From: Schlesneria paludicola DSM 18645
GTDB lineage: Bacteria > Planctomycetota > Planctomycetia > Planctomycetales > Planctomycetaceae
NCBI GenBank assembly: GCA_945869955.1
Contig: CAMBQP010000006.1
Location: forward strand, 1 to 58,102
Length of the DNA: 58,102 nt
Direction of reading: 5' to 3'
Positions 17,372-26,516 of this stretch are shown in pieces. The first letter of the stretch is position 1. Each line of letters starts with the position of its first letter. The position numbers were made by a program, and so were the translations under genes. The notes under the pieces are model-generated. The model was given only the letters and a program-made list of their open reading frames with translations. It searched no databases and was not told the DNA's origin.

Positions 17372-19092
17372 CAGGATCGCTTACGCTCGTTTACCTCATT
17401 TGCTTGGGATTGAACTGTGGCTGTCAAGTGCCTCGCAGCGATGTCCGCCAGAAAAGTTTGATGGGTGGATCTGGGGGTTTGCATCGCGTCGGCAAAAAAT
17501 CCGAGCCTCAAGCCTCGATTGTGGCCTCCCCGAATCGCGAGCAGGAACGAGCAATTCAGCAAGTCAGTGGCATCGACGAGGATCGGTTAACGCTGCCAGA
17601 ATTCCCCGACCTCCCTTCCCCGATCGGAAACGAAGAACGGATCGAAGGTGAAGAACGGATCGAAGGTGAAGAACGGATCGAAGGCGAAGAACGGATCGAA
17701 GGCGAAGAACGGCCAAACTCAACCCCCGTCGGGCCGACTCAACCGATTGTGCTGGAACAGGTGATTGACGCGATCTATCAGTCATATCCGCTCTTACGGA
17801 TCGCCATTGCCGGCCGCGATATCGCTGCGGGAGACAACGTTTCGGCCCAAGGGGAATTTGACCTCAAGCTGAAAGCAGATACGCTCAATCAACCTCGCGG
17901 CTTTTATCAGACCTATCGCCAAGGTATCGGCTTTGATCAACCGCTTTACAGCGGGGGCAATGTGTTTGGAGCCTATCGCCTTGGACAGGGATATTTTGAG
18001 CCTTGGTACGGCAACCGCGAAACCAACGGCGGCGGCGAGTTCCAGTTGGGGTTGTCTGTTCCACTCTGGCAGAATCGTGCGGTGGACGAACGCCGCGCGC
18101 AGTTGTGGCGAACCGCATACGGGCAATCACTGGTTGAACCGGAAATTCGTAGCCAGCTATTGGAATTTGTCTGCGACGGTTCGATCGCCTACTGGGAATG
18201 GGTCGCTGCGGGGCAAAACTTTCGATATGCCGAGCAACTTCTGCAGTTGGCCGAGGACCGGGATCAGCAACTCCGCAGTCAGGTGGAAGAAGGGGATCGG
18301 GCGGAAGCGGATTTAACGGATAATCAGCGATTGATTGTCGGCCGACGCGTCAAACGCCTCGCCACGCTCCAGAAACTGCAGACGACGGCCGTCAAACTGT
18401 CCCTGTATCTCCGCATGCCCGGCGGCACTCCCTTTGTGCCTGAGCCCCAATTACTGCCGGTTGCATTCCCCGAACCGTTCCCCGTCGAACGCGACGCACT
18501 GCCACAGGACATCCAGTTCGCGCAGGCGCGCCGACCGGAACTCATGGCATTAGATATCACCCGACAACAGTTGGCCGTTGATTACCAGCAGGCCGTGAAT
18601 CTGCTGCAACCTACGCTCGATGGACAAATGCTCAACAGCAAAGACGTCGGATTGCCAACACAGAAAGGGGACAAAACCCCTTATCAGTTAGAAGCCGGGT
18701 TACTTTTCTCGGTCCCTTTGCAAAGACGCAAAGCGAAAGGAAAAATCACGTCGGTGGAAGGGAAGATCGCCCAGTGGCGCGCGAAGCGTCAATATGCGTC
18801 TGATAAGATCTCGATCGAAGTTCAGGCAGCCGTAATTGCGTTGGACATGGCATTCCAGGCGATCATCCAAGCACGCGAGGCGATTCGCCTCAACGAAGAG
18901 ATGCAACGATTCGAGACAATCAAGCTGGAGAAGGGTGACAGCGATTTTCTGCGGCTCAACTTGCGGGAAACAGCCACCTTCGACGCGCGCGTTGCCGAAG
19001 TCGAGTCGCTGCTTCGGTACTTCGAATCGCAATCCGAGTACCGCGCTGCGATTGCGGTGGATCTCCCTGATGTGATTGAAATGGGACCATAG
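17287..19092 (+). CDS. TolC-type outer membrane efflux lipoprotein
   Basis: The ATG at 17287, which overlaps the adaptor gene by 85 bases, gives 601 residues. A hydrophobic segment ending LVYLICLGLNCGC carries a lipobox, so the protein is probably lipidated and processed to the outer membrane. From about residue 145 onwards the frame matches an outer-membrane efflux protein: alternating amphipathic helices and strands such as LDQVIDA-like VLEQVIDAIYQSYP, LGLSVPLWQNRAVDERRAQL and LEAGLLFSVPLQRRKAKGKI. The region before the channel contains an acidic repeat EERIEG (listed separately). With the exporter and adaptor it would form a tripartite type I secretion-like complex; the ATPase partner looks inactive. 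No substrate gene is visible. Confidence 0.85.
   Translation: MASSERIPSDCVDAVTLKARCFIARQKVAGSLTLVYLICLGLNCGCQVPRSDVRQKSLMGGSGGLHRVGKKSEPQASIVASPNREQERAIQQVSGIDEDRLTLPEFPDLPSPIGNEERIEGEERIEGEERIEGEERIEGEERPNSTPVGPTQPIVLEQVIDAIYQSYPLLRIAIAGRDIAAGDNVSAQGEFDLKLKADTLNQPRGFYQTYRQGIGFDQPLYSGGNVFGAYRLGQGYFEPWYGNRETNGGGEFQLGLSVPLWQNRAVDERRAQLWRTAYGQSLVEPEIRSQLLEFVCDGSIAYWEWVAAGQNFRYAEQLLQLAEDRDQQLRSQVEEGDRAEADLTDNQRLIVGRRVKRLATLQKLQTTAVKLSLYLRMPGGTPFVPEPQLLPVAFPEPFPVERDALPQDIQFAQARRPELMALDITRQQLAVDYQQAVNLLQPTLDGQMLNSKDVGLPTQKGDKTPYQLEAGLLFSVPLQRRKAKGKITSVEGKIAQWRAKRQYASDKISIEVQAAVIALDMAFQAIIQAREAIRLNEEMQRFETIKLEKGDSDFLRLNLRETATFDARVAEVESLLRYFESQSEYRAAIAVDLPDVIEMGP
17632..17712 (+). repeat. 18-base in-frame tandem repeat encoding EERIEG
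   Basis: The unit GAAGAACGGATCGAAGGT occurs four and a half times in near-perfect register, encoding EERIEG repeats in the periplasmic linker of the TolC-like lipoprotein. The units differ only at silent third positions (GGT or GGC), a mark of recent slippage. Confidence 0.9.
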
Positions 19093-19399
19093 CGAGTTCT
19101 GTTGACGGGAACCATTCACGAGCCGAATGTTGATTTTTCCGAGAATTTCAAATCCAAAAACAAATGTCTAGGATGTGGGCAGGTCGCGCCAGGCAAAAGA
19201 GAGGGGCGAATCCGCCGTCGACGCGTCCCGTTTTCAGCGGTTGAGCGGACGACTTCCGACACCAGCAGCCGGGGCCGAGTTGGTGGCGGATTTCGAAAAA
19301 TGATTCGCAACGGTTGGCGGCCATTCTCAGCGACGGAATGGCCCGATCGTCGAAATTCCGTCGCAGTTTCATTTTTAAGCGATGAATGGCTTCACGGAG
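19093..19399. other. Convergent gap of 307 bases
   Basis: Between the TolC-like gene and the minus-strand TMTC-like gene. I see no supported gene and no clear stem-loop with a T-run. Confidence 0.5.
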
Positions 19400-21328
19400 T
19401 TAATTCTGTTTGACAATCGATGGAATTCGCCGCATCAACTGTCGTGCATCAGGGTCCTGGGAATTCACTTGTAGGACGACTTCCAAGTGCATAAGTGCTT
19501 CATCATAATTCTTTAATCGAACCAAGAGTTCACTCAGATTAATTCGGGCACTGACACTGTCTGGCTGTAGCCGAACAGCCTCTTCCAATTGTGTCTGAGC
19601 ATCCGTGATCCGGTCTAATTCCAGCAGGACGATCCCCATGTTGGTCCTCAATTCGGAGTTATCAGGAGCCAGCTTCACGGCGCGCTCATATTCTTCCAAT
19701 GACTTTTTAAAATCTTTACTTTTCTTCAGCAGCTGACCTAATGCGAGAGACATTTTTACATCGAGGGGGCGGCGCCGTGTATACCGTTCAAGAAACTGAC
19801 GCCCGCGCGGTGAGTTGTTTTGCTGGTCTAATACCACCAGCAGATTGTGCATCGAAAGCTCATCGGCCGCGTCCATCAACAGGGCTCTTTCATATTGCTC
19901 AGCGGCCAGTTTCCATTCCAGTTTCATTTGATGAATCTGACCAAGATACGCCCAGCCTTCCGGCCGATCGGGGTTATATTTGGCCACCGCTTGAAAATGT
20001 TCCGTCGCTTCCGTCAATTTCCGCTGATCCAGTAACAAGGCTCCCAGTCGTTGATGGGCACTCCAATTTTCTCCGGAAGCAGTAATGGCTCGATTCCACA
20101 CGGTTTCCGTCTGTTTCCAATAACCAATTTGGAGAATGGTCCCCAAACTGAACCCAATCAAGGCAATCGATACCAAGCTTTGTCCTGCGAGCCGGCCCCA
20201 CGATTTCCTTCGTAGCCAGCGTTCGGCTTGCCAGACAATGCCAATCAACAGCCCAATCTGTGGAAGATAGCTGTAACGATCTGCATAGGCCTGGTCCCCC
20301 ACTTGAAGAATCCCGATGACGGGTAACAACGTGAGCAGAAACCAGCACCAGCCAAAGGCCACAAAAGGGCGTCTGTCAATGACAGAGATGACCAATACCG
20401 AAATCAATGTGATGCAGATTGCCGATGCCGCAGTAACGTGCCAAGCCAGGTGTCGCATCGGATGCGAATAGATCGCACACAATCCTGTGGGGACCAAGGT
20501 CTTGAAAAAATACCACGCGTAGGCATTCAGCGCATTCCCCGCGCGGGCCCAAATTGGGATTTCCTCGAGTGTGGCCAAGGTGGTTTTGATACCAGTCCCT
20601 TGTGCAAGAATTGTCACCACGCCCACAATCAGTGCGAGGAAAACGAAGGGAATTTTTTCATACATTCGCCATTTCCACCGGCGAGTCGGACGCTTTGACT
20701 CTTCTTTCAATTTCCCGTGGTCCCAACCAGAACCGGGCCATTGATCCAGCAACCACAGCACAACTGGTGTCATCACCAGCATCGAGTTCGAAAGCAAGCC
20801 CAAAATGAATGGAACAAAAGTCAGCAGATACGTTGCCCATCCCGGCCTTTGGCAATACTTATGGTAGGCGATCAGTGTCAATAAAAAAAACAACATGCTT
20901 AATACATCTTTTCGTTCACTCACCCAAGCGACCGACTCGACGTGCAATGGATGGACGGCAAAGAGTAACGCGACGACCAAACTTCGCCAAAATGCGCCCG
21001 AGATTTGATTGAGCCAAAGAAATAACAACACCCCATTCACGGCATGCAGAAACACATTCGTCGCATGGAAGGCCATGGGACTGACGCCAAAACAGGTGGC
21101 ATCAATCATGAATGACAGCCAGGTAATCGGAATCCAATGGCCCGACTCGAACGTGGTGAATGCATAAGTCACGCTGCCTGGATTCAACCCCGATTTGACG
21201 TGTTCATTCTGAGAAACGTAAACCGGATCCTGAAAATCGATAAATCCCAACTGGACTGCGGGGAGATAGACCGCAATCGCTAAAAAAAAGAGTGTTAAGA
21301 TGACCGGAAGTTGACGAATCGGACTCAT
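19400..21328 (-). CDS. Polytopic membrane protein with C-terminal TPRs, TMTC/GT-C-like
   Basis: The 642-residue protein starts with about ten hydrophobic segments (residues 1-415) and ends with tetratricopeptide repeats (about 420-640, e.g. AEQYERALLMDAADELSMHN and SLEEYERAVKLAPDNSELR). The block HPLHVESVAWVSERKDVLS is the hallmark of TMTC-like proteins, which in animals are O-mannosyltransferases of the GT-C fold, and of numerous bacterial homologues of unknown substrate. An early loop holds the acidic FIDFQDPVYV, where GT-C enzymes keep their catalytic acid. It is likely an inner-membrane glycosyltransferase that uses a lipid-linked sugar donor; this is inferred from the family. Its promoter must lie in the following gap. 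Confidence 0.75.
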   Translation of the reverse strand: MSPIRQLPVILTLFFLAIAVYLPAVQLGFIDFQDPVYVSQNEHVKSGLNPGSVTYAFTTFESGHWIPITWLSFMIDATCFGVSPMAFHATNVFLHAVNGVLLFLWLNQISGAFWRSLVVALLFAVHPLHVESVAWVSERKDVLSMLFFLLTLIAYHKYCQRPGWATYLLTFVPFILGLLSNSMLVMTPVVLWLLDQWPGSGWDHGKLKEESKRPTRRWKWRMYEKIPFVFLALIVGVVTILAQGTGIKTTLATLEEIPIWARAGNALNAYAWYFFKTLVPTGLCAIYSHPMRHLAWHVTAASAICITLISVLVISVIDRRPFVAFGWCWFLLTLLPVIGILQVGDQAYADRYSYLPQIGLLIGIVWQAERWLRRKSWGRLAGQSLVSIALIGFSLGTILQIGYWKQTETVWNRAITASGENWSAHQRLGALLLDQRKLTEATEHFQAVAKYNPDRPEGWAYLGQIHQMKLEWKLAAEQYERALLMDAADELSMHNLLVVLDQQNNSPRGRQFLERYTRRRPLDVKMSLALGQLLKKSKDFKKSLEEYERAVKLAPDNSELRTNMGIVLLELDRITDAQTQLEEAVRLQPDSVSARINLSELLVRLKNYDEALMHLEVVLQVNSQDPDARQLMRRIPSIVKQN

Positions 21329-21725
21329 GTGGACCTCAACGGGAATTTCTTATTCAGGCTCAACGAAAAAATTTTCGGCGATTTGCAGTTATCTTTTTCC
21401 AACCAGCGGATAATCGAACAATACTACGAAAAACCTGATGATCGTTGAAAGACCATTCAAGAACAACAGGAGTCAGGATTTCTTTCCGGTTTTCAGTAAA
21501 TGAGGAAAATCAACGCGGGTCAAATCCAAGTCATTGCAGTCAATCCTGACATTTGCGACAGTATCCTGACGGAGGATTGTCAAGAATTCAATCTCAGGCC
21601 ATGGATCTGACTTCAGCGACGGGGATCATCACCGATGATGCCCATGACGGTCGGTTGCTTCCTGGTCGTCCGACTTCATACGTTAGAGGGATTGGCATGC
21701 GTATTGAATCAGCATTGGAATCATC
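21329..21725. other. Divergent gap of 397 bases
   Basis: Between the TMTC-like gene and the importer operon. An A/T palindrome, CGAAAAAATTTTCG, lies near 21363. No gene, known riboswitch or clean promoter is apparent. Confidence 0.4.
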
Positions 21726-22814
21726 ATGACCACACCTCAGAGAGCTCAGTCGATCGCTTTAATTCCCGTCGTTGCCGCATTATTGCTGGTCGGATTCTGG
21801 TTTGCGATGCTGCCTGGAACGGATGGCGAGGTGTCGACCCTCATCGTGTATTGCGCGCAGGATCGTATTTTTGCTGAGCAGATTCTGGCCGAATTCTCGC
21901 GAGAAACGGGGATTCGGCTTCAGATTCGCTACGATACCGAGGCGACCAAGTCGCTGGGGCTGATCAACCTGATCGTTCAAGAACGAGCATCGCCTCGCTG
22001 TGATGTCTTCTGGAACAATGAACTGTTGGGGATGGTTGAGTTACAACAGCGGGGGTTATTGGAACCGCATCAAGGTTCTGGCTGGCAACGAATCCCTGAA
22101 CGGTATCGCGACGCAAACGGGCATTGGGTCGGATTTGCGGCTCGATTGCGAGTTGCCATCGTGAACACGCAACAGGCTGCGGCCACAGAAGAAACGTTGA
22201 ACACCCTGTTTTTACTGGAACCCGCTCGAATCTCGCTGGCGAAACCCCTTTTTGGAACCACACTGACGCACTACACGGTATTATGGCACGTGTGGGGTGC
22301 GGATCGATTACGGCAGTGGCATCGAGATCTTCGGCTGCGAGGTTTGCGCGAGGTGGATGGAAACGCTGCGGTCAAGGAAATCGTGGCTCAAGGAACATGT
22401 GTGGCAGGTTGGACCGATACCGACGACGTTTTTGTCGCCCTGGATGATGGCTTGGCGGTTGAGATGCTGCCTGTGCGTGTGGTGGCAGAAGCAAAAGTGG
22501 TGGAACCCGTTTCCGTCGGGAGAAACGCCGTCGGTGTCACGATCTGCATTCCGAATACGGCAGGAATTATCCAGGGGAGCCGGCACCGAAAGGCCGCCGA
22601 ACGACTCGTCGATTTTCTGGCCTCTTCGCAAACAGAAATGGCTTTGGCTAAGTCGAAATCAAGGCAGATTCCTCTGGGGCCTTTTGAGCCCGCTGAATTA
22701 CCCACAGACGTGCGAAACTTGGTGGAATGGTCTCAAGACGGAATTGATCTACGCCCATTATTACCAGCTCGACGTGAATGCCTCTCTTGGCTGAAAAGCG
22801 AATACCTGAAGTGA
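21726..22814 (+). CDS. Extracellular solute-binding protein, ferric-iron (FbpA/AfuA) type
   Basis: The 362-residue product begins with an export segment (IALIPVVAALLLVGFWFAML, residues about 10-29), then STLIVYCAQDRIFAEQILAEF and TKSLGLINLIVQERASPRCDVFW. This opening (VYCAQD...., then a strand rich in WNNE) is typical of the periplasmic binding proteins for Fe(III), thiamine or phosphonates. Iron is the likeliest cargo because the cognate permease has the duplicated two-domain form seen in FbpB. The ligand residues cannot be fixed by eye. It is the first gene of an importer of three parts; the permease follows after 220 bases and the ATPase after that. Confidence 0.75.
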   Translation: MTTPQRAQSIALIPVVAALLLVGFWFAMLPGTDGEVSTLIVYCAQDRIFAEQILAEFSRETGIRLQIRYDTEATKSLGLINLIVQERASPRCDVFWNNELLGMVELQQRGLLEPHQGSGWQRIPERYRDANGHWVGFAARLRVAIVNTQQAAATEETLNTLFLLEPARISLAKPLFGTTLTHYTVLWHVWGADRLRQWHRDLRLRGLREVDGNAAVKEIVAQGTCVAGWTDTDDVFVALDDGLAVEMLPVRVVAEAKVVEPVSVGRNAVGVTICIPNTAGIIQGSRHRKAAERLVDFLASSQTEMALAKSKSRQIPLGPFEPAELPTDVRNLVEWSQDGIDLRPLLPARRECLSWLKSEYLK

Positions 22815-23035
22815 GGAATGATTTCCGTTCACATCCAGTTCCAGGGACCAGAACCCTTTTTCCAGAATCATCGACTGGCACCCCCGCATCGACATTGTAT
22901 TGACCCGTAGACGCGACTTTATTGCATGACACCAAAAACAACCCCTTTCCCGATTCCTGCACAACTCTCACGGAAGACTGGCATCCTGCTGAGCATCAGG
23001 GGGCAGATTGCTGACGGGTTCTTGAGGAGTTGTCC

Positions 23036-24502
23036 ATGAATCTCGCATCCGCTTGCTGCTGGACGTTAGCCCGGTCGTTTCTGCTCTGTTTGATCGCCTG
23101 GCCGATTTGCCAGTTATTAGAACGGTGGCTGCGCGCTGTTTCTGACCGTCACGGTCCGTTGGCGTTCAGTCTGTTGCTGGCTCCCTTTTTGTTTCCCGAG
23201 TTGCTGGTTGGGTATGCCTATCGTCACCGTGCTCTCACCTCGCCTTTGCTCGCCGAATTGCTCTGTGCGGGACTCTTACTGATCCGCATGATACCGGTGG
23301 GAGTTGTGGCATTGATGGCCTCGCCTGTGTCACTGATCAGTGGCGCAGCGATCCACTGCCGCCGGTTATTGCTCCAGGCTAATCCGGGTTCGATGCGGGA
23401 ACGATACCATTTTTATTCGTGTCTGTGGCATGGGGGAATTCGGCGTGAGCTCCCTGCGCTCGTGCTCATGGGACTGGTTGCATTCCAGGAATTTGAACTG
23501 GCGGCACTGTTGCAGACAGCGAGCTGGACTGACTGGTTTATCGCCGCTCAACGAGTCGGGCTCGATCGGGGCGAGACGCTCAGGCAGTCGCTGTGGCCAA
23601 TGCTGATGCAGTGGCCGCTGCTGTGGTGCGTGGTCTGCTGGGCCGTTCAAGCGCAGGATGTCCACTCGACTTCCGATCCAACCGAATCCCGGACGTTGTC
23701 GATTCTGGAACAGGCGTTTGCCGGGCTCTATCTCAGCCTCGCGCTCATTGGCGGGTGTGCTGTCCCGCTCAGTTTCCTGGCGTGGAACCTGCCAAGCGGC
23801 TTGAAAATGATGCTGAGACAACCGATGTCAATGTCAGGGCTGCTGCAGGAAATTTTCATTGCAACGGTCGTTAGTCTTTGTGCGGGTCTCGCCGCGTGGT
23901 CACTGACCGGTTTTGTGCAGCGGTCAACGGAGGGACGCCCTGCTCTTCGCCGATGGTGGCCGTTGTGGCTCATTCCCGGTTTGTCGGGTTCGCTGTTGCT
24001 GAGCATGGGGGTCGTGGCCCTCTTTCAACAGGCGGGGCTGCGCTGGTTGTATGATACACCCGCTCCGTGGGTGCTGGCACTGATGATCTGGTTGTTGCCA
24101 CGAGCGGTATTGGTCCAGCTTTGGCTTGATACCACCCGGTCAACGGAATCGCTTTATCTCGCAGAGATGCTCAGCCGCGAAACACCACAGGCTGCTTCAG
24201 GTGCAAACCTCCCACAGCCGAAATCGTCGCGGAATTCCCGTCAAGCCTCGGCTCTGCTGTTCCGACTTCGGGACCAGCCTCAGTTGATGGGAATGGGACT
24301 GCTTTGTTACTGGGCCTATTTAGATCTTTCCACATCGTATCTGTTGGCCCCTTCGGCGATGCCGTCGGGTCTTGTCCGTCTGTACAATTTCATGCATTTC
24401 GGGCGTTCGTCAGCCCTTTCGGCCGAGGCTTTTTTGTTTTTTGGAATCCCCGTACTGGGGGGCTTGTTGGTGGTACTGATCAGGCGAGTCCTGCACCGCT
24501 GA
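23036..24502 (+). CDS. ABC importer permease, FbpB/ThiP-like
   Basis: GAGGAG lies 6 bases before the ATG at 23036, giving 488 residues with about twelve hydrophobic segments arranged as two related halves. This double-length layout is that of FbpB/SfuB iron(III) and ThiP thiamine permeases, which form both transmembrane subunits in one chain. The usual EAA loop (EAA...G) is weakly recognisable: a stretch near ANPGSMRERYHFYSCLWHG and another near SLYLAEMLSRETPQ sit at the right places. Substrate specificity would come from the binding protein upstream. The ATPase partner follows after 143 bases. Confidence 0.72.
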   Translation: MNLASACCWTLARSFLLCLIAWPICQLLERWLRAVSDRHGPLAFSLLLAPFLFPELLVGYAYRHRALTSPLLAELLCAGLLLIRMIPVGVVALMASPVSLISGAAIHCRRLLLQANPGSMRERYHFYSCLWHGGIRRELPALVLMGLVAFQEFELAALLQTASWTDWFIAAQRVGLDRGETLRQSLWPMLMQWPLLWCVVCWAVQAQDVHSTSDPTESRTLSILEQAFAGLYLSLALIGGCAVPLSFLAWNLPSGLKMMLRQPMSMSGLLQEIFIATVVSLCAGLAAWSLTGFVQRSTEGRPALRRWWPLWLIPGLSGSLLLSMGVVALFQQAGLRWLYDTPAPWVLALMIWLLPRAVLVQLWLDTTRSTESLYLAEMLSRETPQAASGANLPQPKSSRNSRQASALLFRLRDQPQLMGMGLLCYWAYLDLSTSYLLAPSAMPSGLVRLYNFMHFGRSSALSAEAFLFFGIPVLGGLLVVLIRRVLHR

Positions 24503-24568
24503 GAGTTCAGCATCCGGACATCTCTGCGTCAACGCGTTACCCGATTTTTACCGGACGGCGGGGAATAA

Positions 24569-24598
24569 TTGGAATTCCTCGCCATGAAAGGTTATACT
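24569..24598 (+). promoter_or_regulatory. Candidate internal promoter before the ATPase gene
   Basis: TTGGAA at 24569-24574 and TATACT at 24593-24598, with an 18-base spacer, would start transcription near 24605, about 40 bases before the ATG at 24646. It could let the ATPase-NHL gene and the vWA/MoxR genes be expressed apart from the permease. Confidence 0.4.
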
Positions 24599-24645
24599 CA
24601 TGTCATTCCGTCTTTTTTAGTCTCTCTCCTTTGGAATCAGGGTTC

Positions 24646-26514
24646 ATGGTGCTGTGGTCGCTCGAAGCCGTATCGCTTTGGGGTCGTCGTTCACCACGAC
24701 TGAATGAGATTTCGTTGACGATTTCTGCGGGAACCACCGCAGTATTGGGGGAATCTGGGGTCGGGAAAACGTCCCTCTTGAATCTGCTGGTTGAGTTCGA
24801 AAGGCCCGCTGCGGGAAGGATTGTTTTCCATCAACCGGCCTCCCCAGAACGGTTATCTCGATTTTGGGCTCCCCCTCAACAAGGACTTTGGCCCCATTTG
24901 TCCGTTCGCGAACACCTGACATCGGTCATGGGGATCCCTCATCAGGAACAAACGTCCGTGGCCGAAAAATTGCTGGCGATGTTTGATCTGCAAGAACTGG
25001 CTGATGTCAAGCCGGGCTCGCTTTCGCTGGGCGAGCGGTCGCGACTGAATGTCGCTCGTGCGCTCGCTTCGGATGCCCGCATTCTTGTGATGGATGAACC
25101 GCTGGCTCACGTCGATACGGCACGGAGTGGTCGATATTGGAAAGCGATTCGCGAACATTTGAAAACCCGAAGTGTGTCGTTGGTGTTTGCGACCCATTCG
25201 CCCGAGGTGGTTTTGCGTGAGGCAAGCGAGGTGATTTGTTTATCGGGAGGGCGAGTGGCCTATTCCGGCACGGTTTCGTCCCTGTATCAACGCCCTGCCT
25301 CGCGCGAACTGGCGGAATTGTTGGGGCCCTGTAACTGGATTTCCGGTGATGAGGCGAAGTCCTGGTTTGCAGAGGATGTTGCGGTGATCCAGGAAAAAAA
25401 AACCGATTCCGATCACCATACGTGCATTCGGCCCGAGCAGCTCATCGTAGCACCGTCAGCCAAGAGTCCGCTGATTGTCGACGAAATCTTATTCGCGGGC
25501 GCCTCGACCGAGGTGACTTTGCGTGATGAGCGGTCAGGTGCGGTGCAGCCATTCGTCTATCGCCCCTCGCAGGCCGCAATCCTCGCGCGGGGTGAGCGGG
25601 TGGTGCTCAAGGTGTTATTAATGTTGCTGCTGATGCTGGGGTTGAGCGGCTGTTTCAGTGAGTCCTCGCGGCCACTCGCCGTCCTTCACGAGTCCACCTG
25701 GTCGATGCCTCCCGAGGGATCCCGAGTCCCGGCACCGCGCGGAATGACCGTTTCCCCGAACGACGAGTATCTGGTGCTCGATAATGTGGGTCGAGTGCTC
25801 GTCTTCAACGAGAATGGCGATTTGCAAAAATCGTGGTGGATGCCTGAATACTCGGTCGGCCGAGCCGAGGGGATCTGTGTGCTGAAGGATGGGCGGATCG
25901 TCGTCGCAGACACTCACTATCATCGCATCATTTTCTTCGACCACGAGGGGGCGGTGACTGGGATGTTTGGACAGCGGGGAAGTGCACCGGGTGACTTCGT
26001 CTATCCGGTGGCGATTACCCAGGATCCGGATGAAAATCTGTATATTTGTGAGTATGGACAGAATGATCGGGTGCAGAAGTTTCGCCCCGACGGAACCTTT
26101 TTGTTGCAATTCGGCGGACCGGGGATCGAACCAGGATTCTTCCAGCGCCCGAGCGGAATAGTTTGGTATGACCATCGTTTGTACGTTGTCGATGCGTTCA
26201 ACAATCGGATCCAGGTTTTTACCGAAGAGGGAAAGCTGGTTGCAATTCTGGGCGAGTCAGACAGAATAGCTGAAGTTCATTATCCGTACGACATCACCGT
26301 CGATCAGCATGGAAACTTGTTCGTGGTGGAATATGGTGCCGGACGGGTGTCGAAGTTCAGTCGCACGGGGCGGTTACTGGGACGTTATGGCCATTCAGGG
26401 CCTGGACAAACAGCGGCTCAGTTCTCGACTCCGTGGGGGCTGGCCTTTGATCGGCGTGGTCGATTATATGTATGCGATACCGGAAATCGACGAATCGTGG
26501 AGTTGGAGCTTTGA
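24646..26514 (+). CDS. ABC importer ATPase fused in frame to an NHL-repeat lipoprotein
   Basis: AGGG precedes the ATG at 24646 by 3 bases; the frame runs 622 residues. Residues 1-about 320 are an importer ATPase: Walker A GESGVGKTS (about 41-49), signature LSLGERSRL, Walker B RILVMDEPLAHVD, H-loop FATHSP and a TOBE-like end. Directly afterwards, with no stop, comes a lipoprotein signal (LKVLLMLLLMLGLSGC) and then about six NHL repeats (YPVAITQDPDENLYICEYG, YPYDITVDQHGNLFVVEYG), a beta-propeller. A cytosolic ATPase cannot pass through the export machinery, so either one long chain is made or the propeller is started internally (see the internal site near 25591). The next gene begins 2 bases after the stop. 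Confidence 0.8.
   Translation: MVLWSLEAVSLWGRRSPRLNEISLTISAGTTAVLGESGVGKTSLLNLLVEFERPAAGRIVFHQPASPERLSRFWAPPQQGLWPHLSVREHLTSVMGIPHQEQTSVAEKLLAMFDLQELADVKPGSLSLGERSRLNVARALASDARILVMDEPLAHVDTARSGRYWKAIREHLKTRSVSLVFATHSPEVVLREASEVICLSGGRVAYSGTVSSLYQRPASRELAELLGPCNWISGDEAKSWFAEDVAVIQEKKTDSDHHTCIRPEQLIVAPSAKSPLIVDEILFAGASTEVTLRDERSGAVQPFVYRPSQAAILARGERVVLKVLLMLLLMLGLSGCFSESSRPLAVLHESTWSMPPEGSRVPAPRGMTVSPNDEYLVLDNVGRVLVFNENGDLQKSWWMPEYSVGRAEGICVLKDGRIVVADTHYHRIIFFDHEGAVTGMFGQRGSAPGDFVYPVAITQDPDENLYICEYGQNDRVQKFRPDGTFLLQFGGPGIEPGFFQRPSGIVWYDHRLYVVDAFNNRIQVFTEEGKLVAILGESDRIAEVHYPYDITVDQHGNLFVVEYGAGRVSKFSRTGRLLGRYGHSGPGQTAAQFSTPWGLAFDRRGRLYVCDTGNRRIVELEL
25591..25605 (+). promoter_or_regulatory. Possible internal ribosome binding site and GTG start for the NHL lipoprotein
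   Basis: GGTGAG at 25591-25596 is 6 bases from an in-frame GTG at 25603. A product begun there would start MLKVLLMLLLMLGLSGC, a good lipoprotein signal with an n-region Lys and an SGC lipobox, followed by the NHL propeller (about 303 residues). Confidence 0.45.
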
Positions 26515-26516
26515 AG

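Noticed and set aside
19102..19413. 103-codon plus frame in the convergent gap
   Set aside because: No ribosome binding site; Arg-rich composition typical of non-coding frames in GC-rich DNA.
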